NCBI GenBank assembly: GCA_036389275.1 | Contig: DASVQE010000052.1 | Span: 102,202 to 166,201 of the forward strand | Length of the DNA: 64,000 bases | Reading direction: 5' to 3' | Origin: QHVT01 sp036389275 | GTDB lineage: Bacteria > Acidobacteriota > Thermoanaerobaculia > Gp7-AA8 | Shown here: one piece after another, positions 1 through 8,268 of the stretch | Numbering within the stretch: the first letter of the stretch is position 1 | Layout of the letters: each line of letters begins with the position of its first letter | The notes under the pieces: model-generated | What the model saw: the letters and a program-made list of their open reading frames with translations, nothing else | Told to the model about the DNA's origin: nothing | Database searches by the model: none | Made by a program: the position numbers and the translations under genes

Positions 1-738
1 CGGATGATGTTCTGTCGGAACAAGCCGGTGTGGTTGAGCAGCGCGAAGGCTTCCTTCACGTACGATTTCCCGTTCGTCGGGAGGCGTCGCGCGAAGCGCG
101 GCAGATACTCCCATGTGCGCTTCCCCAATCGTGCGTACACTGCCTCCCAGATCGCAGGCAAGCTCTGTCGCTGCTCCACACTCTCGAAGATCACGGGGAT
201 GAGTAGCGGCAGCCGCTCGACAATGTCCCAAACATTGCGCATCAGCGCCGAGAATCGTCGGTGGCGTAGGATCAGGATCATTGGTCGCGAGATCTCGGAG
301 CACCTGCCACCCATCGCGCGTCATGATGCTCGTGATTCGTGTCGCCGTCGTTCCCTCAGCCTCCGCAAGGAGCGCATCGATCGCTGCTCGCTGCGTTCGC
401 GGGATGAGGCAGTGCAGGTAGAGCGACTTCTCGCTTGGGCGGCTGACCGTCCATTCGCCGGCTATCGCGTACGGAAAGGTGGTCCATGCCGGCGCCGGGT
501 TCTCCAGGAACAAATGCAAGTGCTCTAGGCCGAGTGCGCAGAACGAGACATTCGGATAGTAGAGCAGGTCATCCGCGAGTTCGGCTTGCCAGCGGTAGAG
601 CGTACGCGCATCAGGCAGTGATGCTTCGGTGCGCGCGAACTCCTCGATGCCCACCGCCCGCTGTGTTCGATGGAGCACGCCAAGAAAGTGCAGAACGTTC
701 TTGTTCACTCCGGCCGCCATGATGGTGAGCAGGGACAT
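1..738 (-). pseudogene. Unknown protein, frameshifted, running off the left edge
   Basis: Reading leftward from an ATG at 738 (alternative 720), the first ~165 codons look like a real protein: an N-terminal helical, possibly winged-helix part, then a mixed domain ending near 'DPTPPTIL'. Beyond about position 250 that frame turns into unlikely residues, while the +1 frame becomes convincing (for example NVWDIVERLPLL and EAFALLNHTGLF) and stays open to the window edge. The simplest reading is one gene with a +1 lesion (one base inserted or two lost). No stop is reached, so the C-terminus is missing. I do not recognise the family. A second gene starting at the ATG near 270 is the alternative. 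Confidence 0.5.
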
Positions 739-825
739 TCCACGTTTTTATAAAGCACCCGACGAGAAACATAACCAGTATGTCAGGTGGTGGATATATA
801 CCCGTACTTTCCGGATAGTAGGGTC

Positions 826-1263
826 ATGTCATGGTTTCACTACACGAAACACGAACGCCTGCAGCGGCGACGGCAAGTCCGCTTGGAGACCGCGGAGCGA
901 GCCATCAAGGAGGCAAGCTCAAACTGGTACATGGTGCCAGGCATCGTTGAGCCGTGCATCGGCGACGCGCTAGAGGAGGCATACCTCTTTGAGGAGTACT
1001 TCGGGGAGCCAATGCCCACGCACCTGCGCCACGCGCTGCAGGTCGAAGTCGAGCTGTGGCAGCGTTTGATCCTCGCGATCAAGAATGCGAAGAACATCAC
1101 CGAAGAGGAATACGTGAAGTACCTCCCGCGGGTGCGCGCCTACCTCGTCGCCGTCATCGACCTGCTCCAGGCAGAGCAGGAGATGATCACGAGCTGCCTC
1201 GTGCGCTACTACGAGCACATCGTGGCGACATCACGCGACGCTGCCCTGCGGTCGGGACTATGA
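826..1263 (+). CDS. Hypothetical helical protein (145 aa)
   Basis: Mostly alpha-helical, charged protein without recognisable motifs, signal peptide or membrane segment. The frame is open from a GTG at 787, but the ATG at 826 is preferred because the stretch before it is A+T-rich and promoter-like. Its stop overlaps the start of the next small ORF (ATGA at 1260-1263), so it is probably the first gene of a short operon ending in the DNA methyltransferase. Function unknown. Confidence 0.6.
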   Translation: MSWFHYTKHERLQRRRQVRLETAERAIKEASSNWYMVPGIVEPCIGDALEEAYLFEEYFGEPMPTHLRHALQVEVELWQRLILAIKNAKNITEEEYVKYLPRVRAYLVAVIDLLQAEQEMITSCLVRYYEHIVATSRDAALRSGL

Positions 1264-1364
1264 ATGACGATCACTGGATCCTGACGTTGTACGAGCGCTA
1301 TCTCGCACTCTTCGGCGATCCCGCTCCTTCCGAGCATCCATTGCCGCTCCACAAGGAAGGATGA
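1260..1364 (+). CDS. Small ORF (34 aa), translationally coupled
   Basis: Begins at an ATG overlapping the stop of the upstream gene (ATGA) and ends in a TGA that overlaps a possible ATG of the methyltransferase frame (ATGA at 1361-1364). The double coupling is the main evidence that it is translated. The peptide is acidic/aromatic with no motif. It may be only a leader that brings ribosomes to the methyltransferase start. Confidence 0.4.
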   Translation: MNDDHWILTLYERYLALFGDPAPSEHPLPLHKEG

Positions 1365-2161
1365 ACGAATGGGTGGGGGGCGCAGGACCCCTTGTTGCGC
1401 CCCGCCATTCCCTCACGATGTTAGAACTCGACAAGATACACAACATGGATTGTTTTAGCGCAACGACACAGATCCCCAACGAGGGCGTGGATGCGGTCAT
1501 TACCGATCCACCGTACCCGAACCGGATGAATCTTTTCGACGGGTCACTCGTCGACGGCCTCGCGATGCTCTACCTCTCGTGCAAGAAGGCGAAGAAGTAC
1601 GTCGTCTTCTTCTGGAACGCCTTCGATGTGCCACCGCCACCGGCAGGATGGCACGAGGTCGCACGCCACGTCTGGCACAAGCCGGATGCGAAAAGCATCA
1701 CGCATTACGAAGTCATCGTGTGCTGGAGCAAAGAAAGCAGGCAGAAGGTGAGCAGAGTGTGGAGCATTCCCATCCTCGACTACCGCAGCCTGCACGACTG
1801 GAAACCACACCCCACGCAGAAGCCGGTGAAACTTCTGCGCTACCTCCTGGAGCAATACACCACCGAAGGTGAGACCGTCTTCGACCCGTTCGTCGGCAGC
1901 GGCACGACGGCCGTCGCCTGCCAGCAGATGAAACGGCACTTCATTGCCTGCGAGAGCAATCCCGAGTACGCCGCCATAGCAACGAGCCGCCTGAAAGAAC
2001 CAGCTCCGGAAATCGCACCCGCAACACCGGTGCCTGACGAGCAGGAAGGACCTGATGAAATCACCCCGGAGACAGCCGACGATGCACCAGCACCACCCGC
2101 ACGACCGAAACGCAAACGCGCCGTAAAAACACAGGCCGTCACGCCACAGGTGAAGGCATGA
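1361..2161 (+). CDS. DNA methyltransferase, N6-adenine/N4-cytosine type
   Basis: Transfers methyl from S-adenosylmethionine to an exocyclic amino group in DNA. The catalytic motif DPPY (residues ~48-51) comes before the SAM-binding motif DPFVGSGTT (~170), with the variable target-recognition part between them: the beta-class order. The 'HPTQKP' stretch before the SAM motif is typical of this family. The last ~60 residues are Pro/Glu-rich and then basic (PKRKR), probably a disordered DNA-contacting tail. The frame opens at 1361, but the internal ATG at 1418 fits the family N-terminus better. No cognate restriction enzyme is adjacent, so it is probably an orphan methylase of the mobile element. 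Confidence 0.88.
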   Translation: MNEWVGGAGPLVAPRHSLTMLELDKIHNMDCFSATTQIPNEGVDAVITDPPYPNRMNLFDGSLVDGLAMLYLSCKKAKKYVVFFWNAFDVPPPPAGWHEVARHVWHKPDAKSITHYEVIVCWSKESRQKVSRVWSIPILDYRSLHDWKPHPTQKPVKLLRYLLEQYTTEGETVFDPFVGSGTTAVACQQMKRHFIACESNPEYAAIATSRLKEPAPEIAPATPVPDEQEGPDEITPETADDAPAPPARPKRKRAVKTQAVTPQVKA

Positions 2162-2409
2162 GCACAGTCGAAGAACTCACGAAGCGCGTGAGCATGCTCG
2201 AAGAAACCGTCAGCCACCTTACGACGCACCATGATGAGGAATTCCTCATGGTCCACGACGACGTGACCGCGGACACGTGCGACCGACTCTTCAACGTAAA
2301 CCTGCGCGAGGCACGTCAACGCGAACGCACGAGAAGCAACGACGATCGGCAGCACCGTGCAACACACCGCAAACGGCGAGTGGTCACGACGAAGCGCAAG
2401 GCCGGCTGA
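2158..2409 (+). CDS. Small coiled-coil protein with basic tail (83 aa)
   Basis: Starts in an ATGA overlap with the methyltransferase stop. The first ~30 residues form heptads (EELTKRVSMLEETV) suggesting a coiled coil; the C-terminal half is rich in Arg/Lys and could bind nucleic acid. No family recognised. Coupling to the methyltransferase suggests co-expression, perhaps as a partner. Confidence 0.5.
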   Translation: MSTVEELTKRVSMLEETVSHLTTHHDEEFLMVHDDVTADTCDRLFNVNLREARQRERTRSNDDRQHRATHRKRRVVTTKRKAG

Positions 2410-2703
2410 CATTTCGCTTAACGCCAATGTCAGGCGGATCAACGAAAGAACTAAATACTTCGCGCGCAACCGCTGCGGGTGAGAAGGTCGTGTGACCGCC
2501 ACCCGCGGCAGTCGCATGCGCCGGCAGTGGTTGCAAAAAGCAACTCCTTCGGGCCTGGGCGTTGTCTCTTTCGTCGAACGCCGAGGGTATGTCGCGACGT
2601 CGACCGCCGATGGCTGCTGACGCATGAACGTCGGCATGTCGTCTGCCGCCGCTTGGCAGCGGCGTGTCACGCGACCTTTATCAACTAGCAACGGTGATGC
2701 GAG
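2410..2703 (+). other. Intergenic stretch without a convincing gene
   Basis: No ORF here looks like protein. There are two small hairpins, one with GTTGC arms around an A5 loop (near 2531) and one formed by CCGC/GCGG near 2650, neither followed by a T-run. This gap would hold the promoter of the integrase at 2704. Confidence 0.4.
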
Positions 2704-4010
2704 ATGGTGACGTTTGACATCCACAACTACGAGGAGAAGTTCCAGCAGGTAACACAGCAGGTGCTGCGCAGCGAGATCAGTCAGCGCAACAAGATCTCAT
2801 CATGGGCTACCGTGATGCATGCATCCTCCAGCAGACCTGCGGGAAAGTACGCCTGATCCGCGCACTCGGCGTCCTGCTTCTCTGCGCGCGACGGCTCGTG
2901 AAGGATTTCGATCAGGCAACTCGTGATGACCTGCAGCGTCTCGTGAGCAACATGCTGACGAAGCAGCCGCCGTACAGCCCCGAGACGCTCGGCACCTACA
3001 AGGCAATCATCAAGCGCTTCTACACATGGCTCGCCGCGCCCACCGAATTCAATGCGCGAGCAGTCGCGCCGCCGATCGTGAACTGGATCACGACACACGT
3101 TCGCGCACGCGACAAGAAGAAGCTTCAGCGCAACCAACTCCTCTTTCCGTCCGACATCGAGCAAGTCATGAATGTCACGCAGAACGCACGCGACAAAGCG
3201 CTCCCCGCCGTCCTCTGGGAGACCGGCGGCAGAATCGCGGAGATCGGTAACCTGCAACTCAAGCACCTCACGAAGACGGACGTCGGCTACACCCTGGAGG
3301 TTACCGGGAAGACCGGCACGCGGACCGTGCTCATCGTCAGCAGCGCACCCTTGCTCACGCTCTGGCTCAACGTGCATCCCTTCCGCGCCGATCCGGAAGC
3401 ACCGCTGTGGGTGCACTACCAATTCAGCAAAGAGCCGCTGCAACTGAAGTACGACACGATCCGCAACATGCTCGTGAAGCAGTTCGCACGCGCAGGCATC
3501 CCGAAGCGGGTGTACCCACATCTCTTCCGCCACTCACGCGCGACGTACGTCCTGGCCACCGGACTGATGACCGAAGCGTAAGCAAAGGCGTACTTCGGCT
3601 GGACACCGAACAGCGACCAACTCGCCACGTACGCACACCTCCTCGCGAGCGACGCGAACGCGGCAATCCTGCGAGAAAACAAGCTTGTGCCAACGCGCGA
3701 AGTCCACGAGGAACTGCAGGCAAGGCAGTGCTACCGGTGCGCGGAACTCAACGCGAGCAATGCGGACTACTGCACGAAGTGCAACGCTGTGCTCAACCTG
3801 CAGAAGGCGTACGAGCACCAGCAGCTGCATGACGCGAAGGAGACGCTCCTCACCAGCATGTTCAGATTCTCGTGGAGCGAGGACTCGTGGATGACGCCGC
3901 GCGCGCCGTGCACGAAGCGGGTCTGGGGGAGACGCTCAAGCGTCTCGCCCTGCACCACTCAGGTGAGCAGAACATCGCCGCAAGCACGCCGACGCTTTCG
4001 CCGAACGTGA
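2704..4010 (+). pseudogene. Archaeal-type tyrosine integrase with zinc-ribbon tail, broken
   Basis: Site-specific recombinase of the tyrosine family. The N-terminal SAM-like domain starts at ATG 2704 and shifts frame (-1) near 2788. The catalytic domain follows with Arg in ETGGRIAEIG, Lys in GKTGTR and HLFRHSRAT (3523 on). A TAA at 3579-3581 interrupts the same frame where homologues usually carry Gln, just before AYFGWTPNSD and the nucleophile region LATYAHL. A C-terminal Cys4 zinc ribbon (CYRC...CTKC, ~3730-3783) follows, then a second -1 shift near 3862 into a helical tail. The order core, TEAxxKAYFGW, YAHL, zinc ribbon is, from memory, typical of archaeal integrases. As read, the product would lack the catalytic Tyr. 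The exact end is uncertain. Confidence 0.82.
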
Positions 4011-4256
4011 ACAAGAACCACCTGCCGGTGAAACAAAAGCAGTGCTGTGAAACGAGAAGCGTGAAGAAAGACGAAGTCGTCCGGATTCAGGCAGTTACGT
4101 GCGCGTACACCCGCCGTGAACAGCGAGAGACTTCGCACAACGCGAAACCACGCGAGATTTCGTCTAACGCCCTCTCCGCATGTCACTTAGCGCCGCGCAT
4201 GTTTCGTCTAACGTCGTTTCGCTTCACGCGTCGTTCCCCCCTTTTTCCCTTTTCAT

Positions 4257-4355
4257 CCCGCCAGCAGGCGGGTTCCCACTTTCTCCCGGCCCGCAGGCCG
4301 GGCAATCCAATCGCCCCGCGATAGCGGGGACACTCATCCAATCGTCCCTTGGGAC
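4257..4355. repeat. Array of four short hairpins spaced ~29 bp
   Basis: Four perfect palindromes begin at 4257, 4285, 4314 and 4344: CCCGCC-AGCA-GGCGGG, CCCGGCC-CGCA-GGCCGGG, CCCCGC-GATA-GCGGGG and GTCCC-TT-GGGAC. Stem sequences differ while the period (28-30 bp) and small loops are kept, and the A+C/T-rich linkers resemble one another (ATCCAATC occurs twice). It lies just downstream of the integrase and upstream of the TrlF-like gene. Possible roles are transcription termination/attenuation, recombinase or replication initiator binding, or a transfer origin; none is proven. Confidence 0.6.
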
Positions 4356-4399
4356 AGCAAATCCCCATCACCCCGCAACGCCACCACGAGTAGAATTTC

Positions 4400-7300
4400 G
4401 TGTCACTCTACGGGAGGAGACAATTCGCAACGACGACCACCAATAACCGCCACCACGATCCGCGCGGCAGCACCTGGCGCCGCTGGGACCTGCACGTCCA
4501 CACGCCAAAATCGTTCGTCCAACACTACCCCGGCGGCGATACCCCCGCCGGATGGGAAGCCTTCCTCACGGACCTCGAACACCTCCCGCCAGACATCAAG
4601 GTGCTCGGCATCAACGATTACCTATTCATCGACGGATACGAACGCGTCCTGAACGAAAAGCAGCAAGGGCGACTCGCGAACATCGACCTAATCCTGCCCG
4701 TCATCGAACTACGCCTCGACAAATTCGGCGGCACTGACTCGCACCTCAGCCGCATCAACTACCACATCATCTTCAGCAACGAACTCACGCCCACCGAGAT
4801 CCGCGAGCAATTCCTCAACCTCCTCACCGCCGACTACACGATCGGCGAACCATTCAACAACGTCATCAACACGACCACCCTCACGGAGCTAGGACAGCAA
4901 CTCATCGACGCAACGCCACCAGCAAAACGCACGAGCGAACAGCCACTCACCGTCGGTTACAACAACCTCAACTTCCACCTCGCCAAGATCGAACAGCTCT
5001 TAGAGAACACGACGTTCACGAACAAGTTCCTCACGGCCGTAGGCAAAACCGAATGGGCAGACGTGAAGTGGCAACAAGGTGCCGCAGACAAACGCACGAT
5101 CATCGACCGCGCTGACTTCGTCTTCGTCGCAGCGCAAACACCTGACCACTGCCGCAAGGCGCACGACGCACTGCGCGCCGAAGGAGTCAACCACCGACTA
5201 CTCGACTGCAGCGACGCGCACTACCCCAGCAACAGCACACACAAAGACCGACTCGGCAACTGCTACACCTGGCTCAAAGCCGACACCACGTTCGACGGCC
5301 TCCGCCAAGTACGCCATGCCCCAGGAGAACGCATCTTTCTCGGGGACATGCCACCGAAGCTCCAACTCATCAAACAACAACCCACAAAATTCATTACCGA
5401 CATCGAAATCCGCCGAAAGCCCTCCGCTCCGATAACGGAGCAATGGTTCAACAACCAGCTGCCGCTCAACCCCGATCTCATCGCGATCATCGGCAACAAA
5501 GGAATGGGCAAGAGCGCACTCACCGACATCATCGCGCTGACGAGCAACGCCGAAGCAGACCCACAAACTTACGGCTTCCTGACCGAGCACAAGTTTCGCG
5601 ACCGCAAAGACAACAAGGCACGACACTTCACCGCAACCACCACATGGGCAAGCGGCGACGCCATCAACCGCGGGCTCGACGAGAACGTGCCGAGCGGCAC
5701 CGTCCCCATGGTCAGGTACATCCCGCAAAACTATTTCGAAGCCCTGTGCAACGAAACCACGAACGCAGCACGCCTGCAGCATGAGCTCCGCAGCGTCATC
5801 TTCAGCAACCTCTCCGCAGCGCAACGAGGCAAGTTCGCCGACCTTGATTCACTCATCAAGGCGCACACGAACGAGGCGGCACGACACATTGACGAGCTAC
5901 GGGCAGAACTACACACCGTCAACCGCCACATCGCGCAACTCGAACGCGATCTCTCAACGACAAAACGCAAAGAACTCGAAGACGCGCTCCAGCAAGCAGA
6001 GGCAGCGCTCGCAGCACACGACCAGAATCAGCCGATGCCCGTTTCCGCACCTACGCAGCAGGCAAGCACGCCAGACCTCGACGCGACACGCAAGGAACGC
6101 GATGAACTCGATCAGCGCATCGCCGCGGAACGGCTCCACTTGCAGGATCTCACGAAACACGCACCCGCACCCGAAATCTTGTTGCGCGCTTTCGCACGCT
6201 GCAAGAGACGATTGCAAAACTCCGCACGAGCGTCACGACCGACCTCCAGCAACTCGGCATGAGCTTCGAGCAACTGCTGCCCGCAAGCGTCAACCTGCAA
6301 CCACTCGAAGAGCACACGGCGGCAACCGAAGAGCAAATTGCAACCACCGAAGCGCTCCTCGACGGCACCGACGGTCTCATCGCCACACATGCCGCGCTTC
6401 TCACGCGAATCGCCAAACTGCAGGACGCACTCGATGCACCCGCCCGGGCATACCAGCAGTACCTCGATCACCAGAAGCAATGGGAGCAACAGCGCACCCG
6501 CATCATCGGCAGCACAGACACACCCGGATCAATCGAGTACCTCAAGGCACGACTCACCACAGTGCGCAACGCCCAAGTAGAACAGCTCGCGGCGCTCGAT
6601 GCAGAACGCCTCGACCTCGCGCGCGCCATTCACGAGCAACTCCGCAGCATCACCACATTCCAAGCAACGCTCTACGCCCCCGCCGCAGAAAGGCTCGCAA
6701 ATCATGCTGTCGTTCGAGCACAGCTGAACGTGAACTTCACCAGCAAGCTTGTGGACACCGGACTCGCGCCACAGTTCATGAAGCGCATCAATCGAGCACG
6801 AATCGGCAAGTTTAGCGAGGAGCACGCGATGCGTGACCACCTCACGCCCTTCGACCTTGACAACACCGACGACATCGAACAGCTCCTCCGTACCACTATC
6901 GAACTCCTTCACCAAAAACCGCATGGTGAACCGAGCGACATCGACGACGTGCAGCGACAGCTGCGCAAGGACGAGAAAGCAGAGGACCTGTACAACTTCC
7001 TCTTCGGGCTCGAGTACCTCGACCCACAATTCGCGCTTCGAATCAACGATCGCGAACTCGCACAACTCACCCCGGCGAGCGAGGCAGCCTTTTGCTCGTC
7101 TTCTACCTCGTCATCGACCAGGACGATCGGCCGCTCATCATCGACCAACCCGAGGAGAACCTGGACAACCAGAGCGTCTTCGAACTCCTCGCGCCCTGCA
7201 TTACCGAAGCAAAGCGCCGGCGACAAATCATCATGGTCACGCACAACCCGAACCTTGCTGTCGTCTGCAATGCCGAGCAGGTCATCTGGTGCAGGATCGC

Positions 7301-7439
7301 GAAGGACACGGACCACGCCGTCACGTACGAGACCGGGAGCATCGAGAATCCCTCGATCAACAAGCACCTCGTCGACGTTCTCGAAGGGACGTGGCCCGCC
7401 TTCACGGACCGCGGACACAAGTACCATCAGTGGTCCTAG
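4400..7439 (+). pseudogene. PHP-domain plus ABC ATPase (TrlF-like defence protein), two frameshifts
   Basis: A ~1010-residue protein in three frames. The N-terminal PHP-type hydrolase domain has WDLHVHTPKSF, ELRLDKFGG, INYHIIFS and CSDAHYP. Then comes an SMC/ABC-type ATPase: Walker A GNKGMGKS (~5498-5521), a long coiled coil (~5830-6960), a signature PGERGS at ~7077, Walker B LIIDQPEENLD and MVTHNPNLAV. The frame slips by -1 near 6179 (EIL to VARFRTLQE) and again near 7070, where one C missing from a C-run restores LTPGERGS. A strong GGGAGGAG lies at ~4411 but no ATG/GTG/TTG follows it; GTG 4400 is the only usable start, so the true start may be lost. TrlF-type PHP-ATPases are associated with anti-phage islands; this copy looks inactivated. 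Confidence 0.8.
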
Positions 7440-7471
7440 GGCGCGCACTGGAGTGCTCGGTGCGGGCCGCG

Positions 7472-7588
7472 CTACCAGCGCGCACCCCAATCGCCGCACC
7501 CGCACGAGCAGACCCAGACGGGCCAGTCGATCCCGTCCTCACGGTCGGTCATCAGCCGAATCGGATGATCGTGGTGGTAGGCAGCCAT
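7472..7588 (-). CDS. 38-aa cysteine-rich mini-protein
   Basis: ATG at 7588 follows the stop of the upstream minus-strand ORF after two bases, with a purine-rich GGCGGAGAG serving as ribosome site. The product starts MAAYHHDHPIR and ends in a C-x-C-x-C cluster (CSCGCGDW) followed by GARW. Like its neighbour it ends in cysteines followed by Trp, suggesting the two are related zinc-binding mini-proteins in one transcript. Function unknown. Confidence 0.5.
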   Translation of the reverse strand: MAAYHHDHPIRLMTDREDGIDWPVWVCSCGCGDWGARW

Positions 7589-7590
7589 GC

Positions 7591-7767
7591 TTACCACTCT
7601 CCGCCGCACACGGTGCAGTAGACGATCTCGTGGTCGTCAGCGGTGAGGTACGTGTCGAGCCGGTGCTTGTGGTCGAACGCCTCCGGGATGGGATCATACG
7701 GTGGGCGGTACCCATCAGGCGCGAGTTGGCGCGGTGGTGTGCGTAGGTAGGTGCTGTGCTGGTTCAT
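7591..7767 (-). CDS. 58-aa protein with C-terminal CxxC
   Basis: The ATG at 7767 sits behind an excellent Shine-Dalgarno (GGAGGACAACCCC then ATG), which decides the start. The peptide is hydrophilic, rich in Pro, His and Asp, and ends CTVCGGEW, a half zinc-knuckle. It is the first gene of a two-gene minus-strand unit with the 38-aa ORF. No known family. Confidence 0.6.
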   Translation of the reverse strand: MNQHSTYLRTPPRQLAPDGYRPPYDPIPEAFDHKHRLDTYLTADDHEIVYCTVCGGEW

Positions 7768-8268
7768 GGGGTTGTCCTCCGAAAGAGCGATCGTTGCTCT
7801 TTCAGCGGGGCGACTCGTGCGCATCCCACACACGAAGCTATCTCGCCAGCGACCGAATTGGTCGCAGCGGGACCTCGCCAGGCATCACGTCGTCGCGGTG
7901 GCGAAAGATTCGCTGATCGTGCGGTGCGCACCACCGGTCCGAAGCGCAACCATCGCCAGGAGGACGAGCCAGAAGAACACCGCTGACGTGAAGGATCGCA
8001 AGAAACCCCGGCAACGCCTGAGCGCGTGAGACGCTTCCTCCGGGGCGATTTGCTCAACTTCTTAGCACACTCCCAACCCGGCTGCCTGGCGTCGATTCCG
8101 AAATTCAAAGGTAGGGAAATTCCTTTCGGCGTCACTCCTCCTATTGAACGGCTGCTTTGGGTCCAAGCGTTCATCGCAACACTTCCCGGCTCGGAAAGGT
8201 ATCGCGGGAGTTGGCTTCACGCGGTGATGCGTGTTTCCTCACCGGCCGGCGACTCGGGGAGGATCTTG
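7768..8268 (+). other. Gap without a convincing gene; promoter region of two divergent units
   Basis: The frame of the downstream membrane protein is open back to 8026, but the added residues look poor compared with the ATG at 8269. Other ORFs here look like shadows. The gap separates the minus-strand mini-protein unit from the plus-strand envelope operon, so promoters for both are expected. Confidence 0.35.

Noticed and set aside
3579..3581. Stop-codon reassignment (TAA read as Gln)
   Set aside because: TAA is a genuine terminator in other intact genes of the element (for example at 11421 and 32989), so a nonsense mutation is simpler.
4155..4220. Integron attC-like heptamers (GTCTAAC twice, also GCTTAAC near 2418)
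   Set aside because: The complementary GTTRRRY core and the L'/L'' boxes are missing, and the integrase is not of the integron type.
4257..4355. CRISPR-like array
   Set aside because: Units are palindromes of differing sequence with 11-14-bp linkers; there is no constant repeat and no cas gene.
6170..7090. Programmed ribosomal frameshifting in the TrlF-like gene
   Set aside because: No clear slippery heptamer followed by a structure was seen, and similar lesions occur in many unrelated genes here; indels or sequence errors are more likely, though not excluded.
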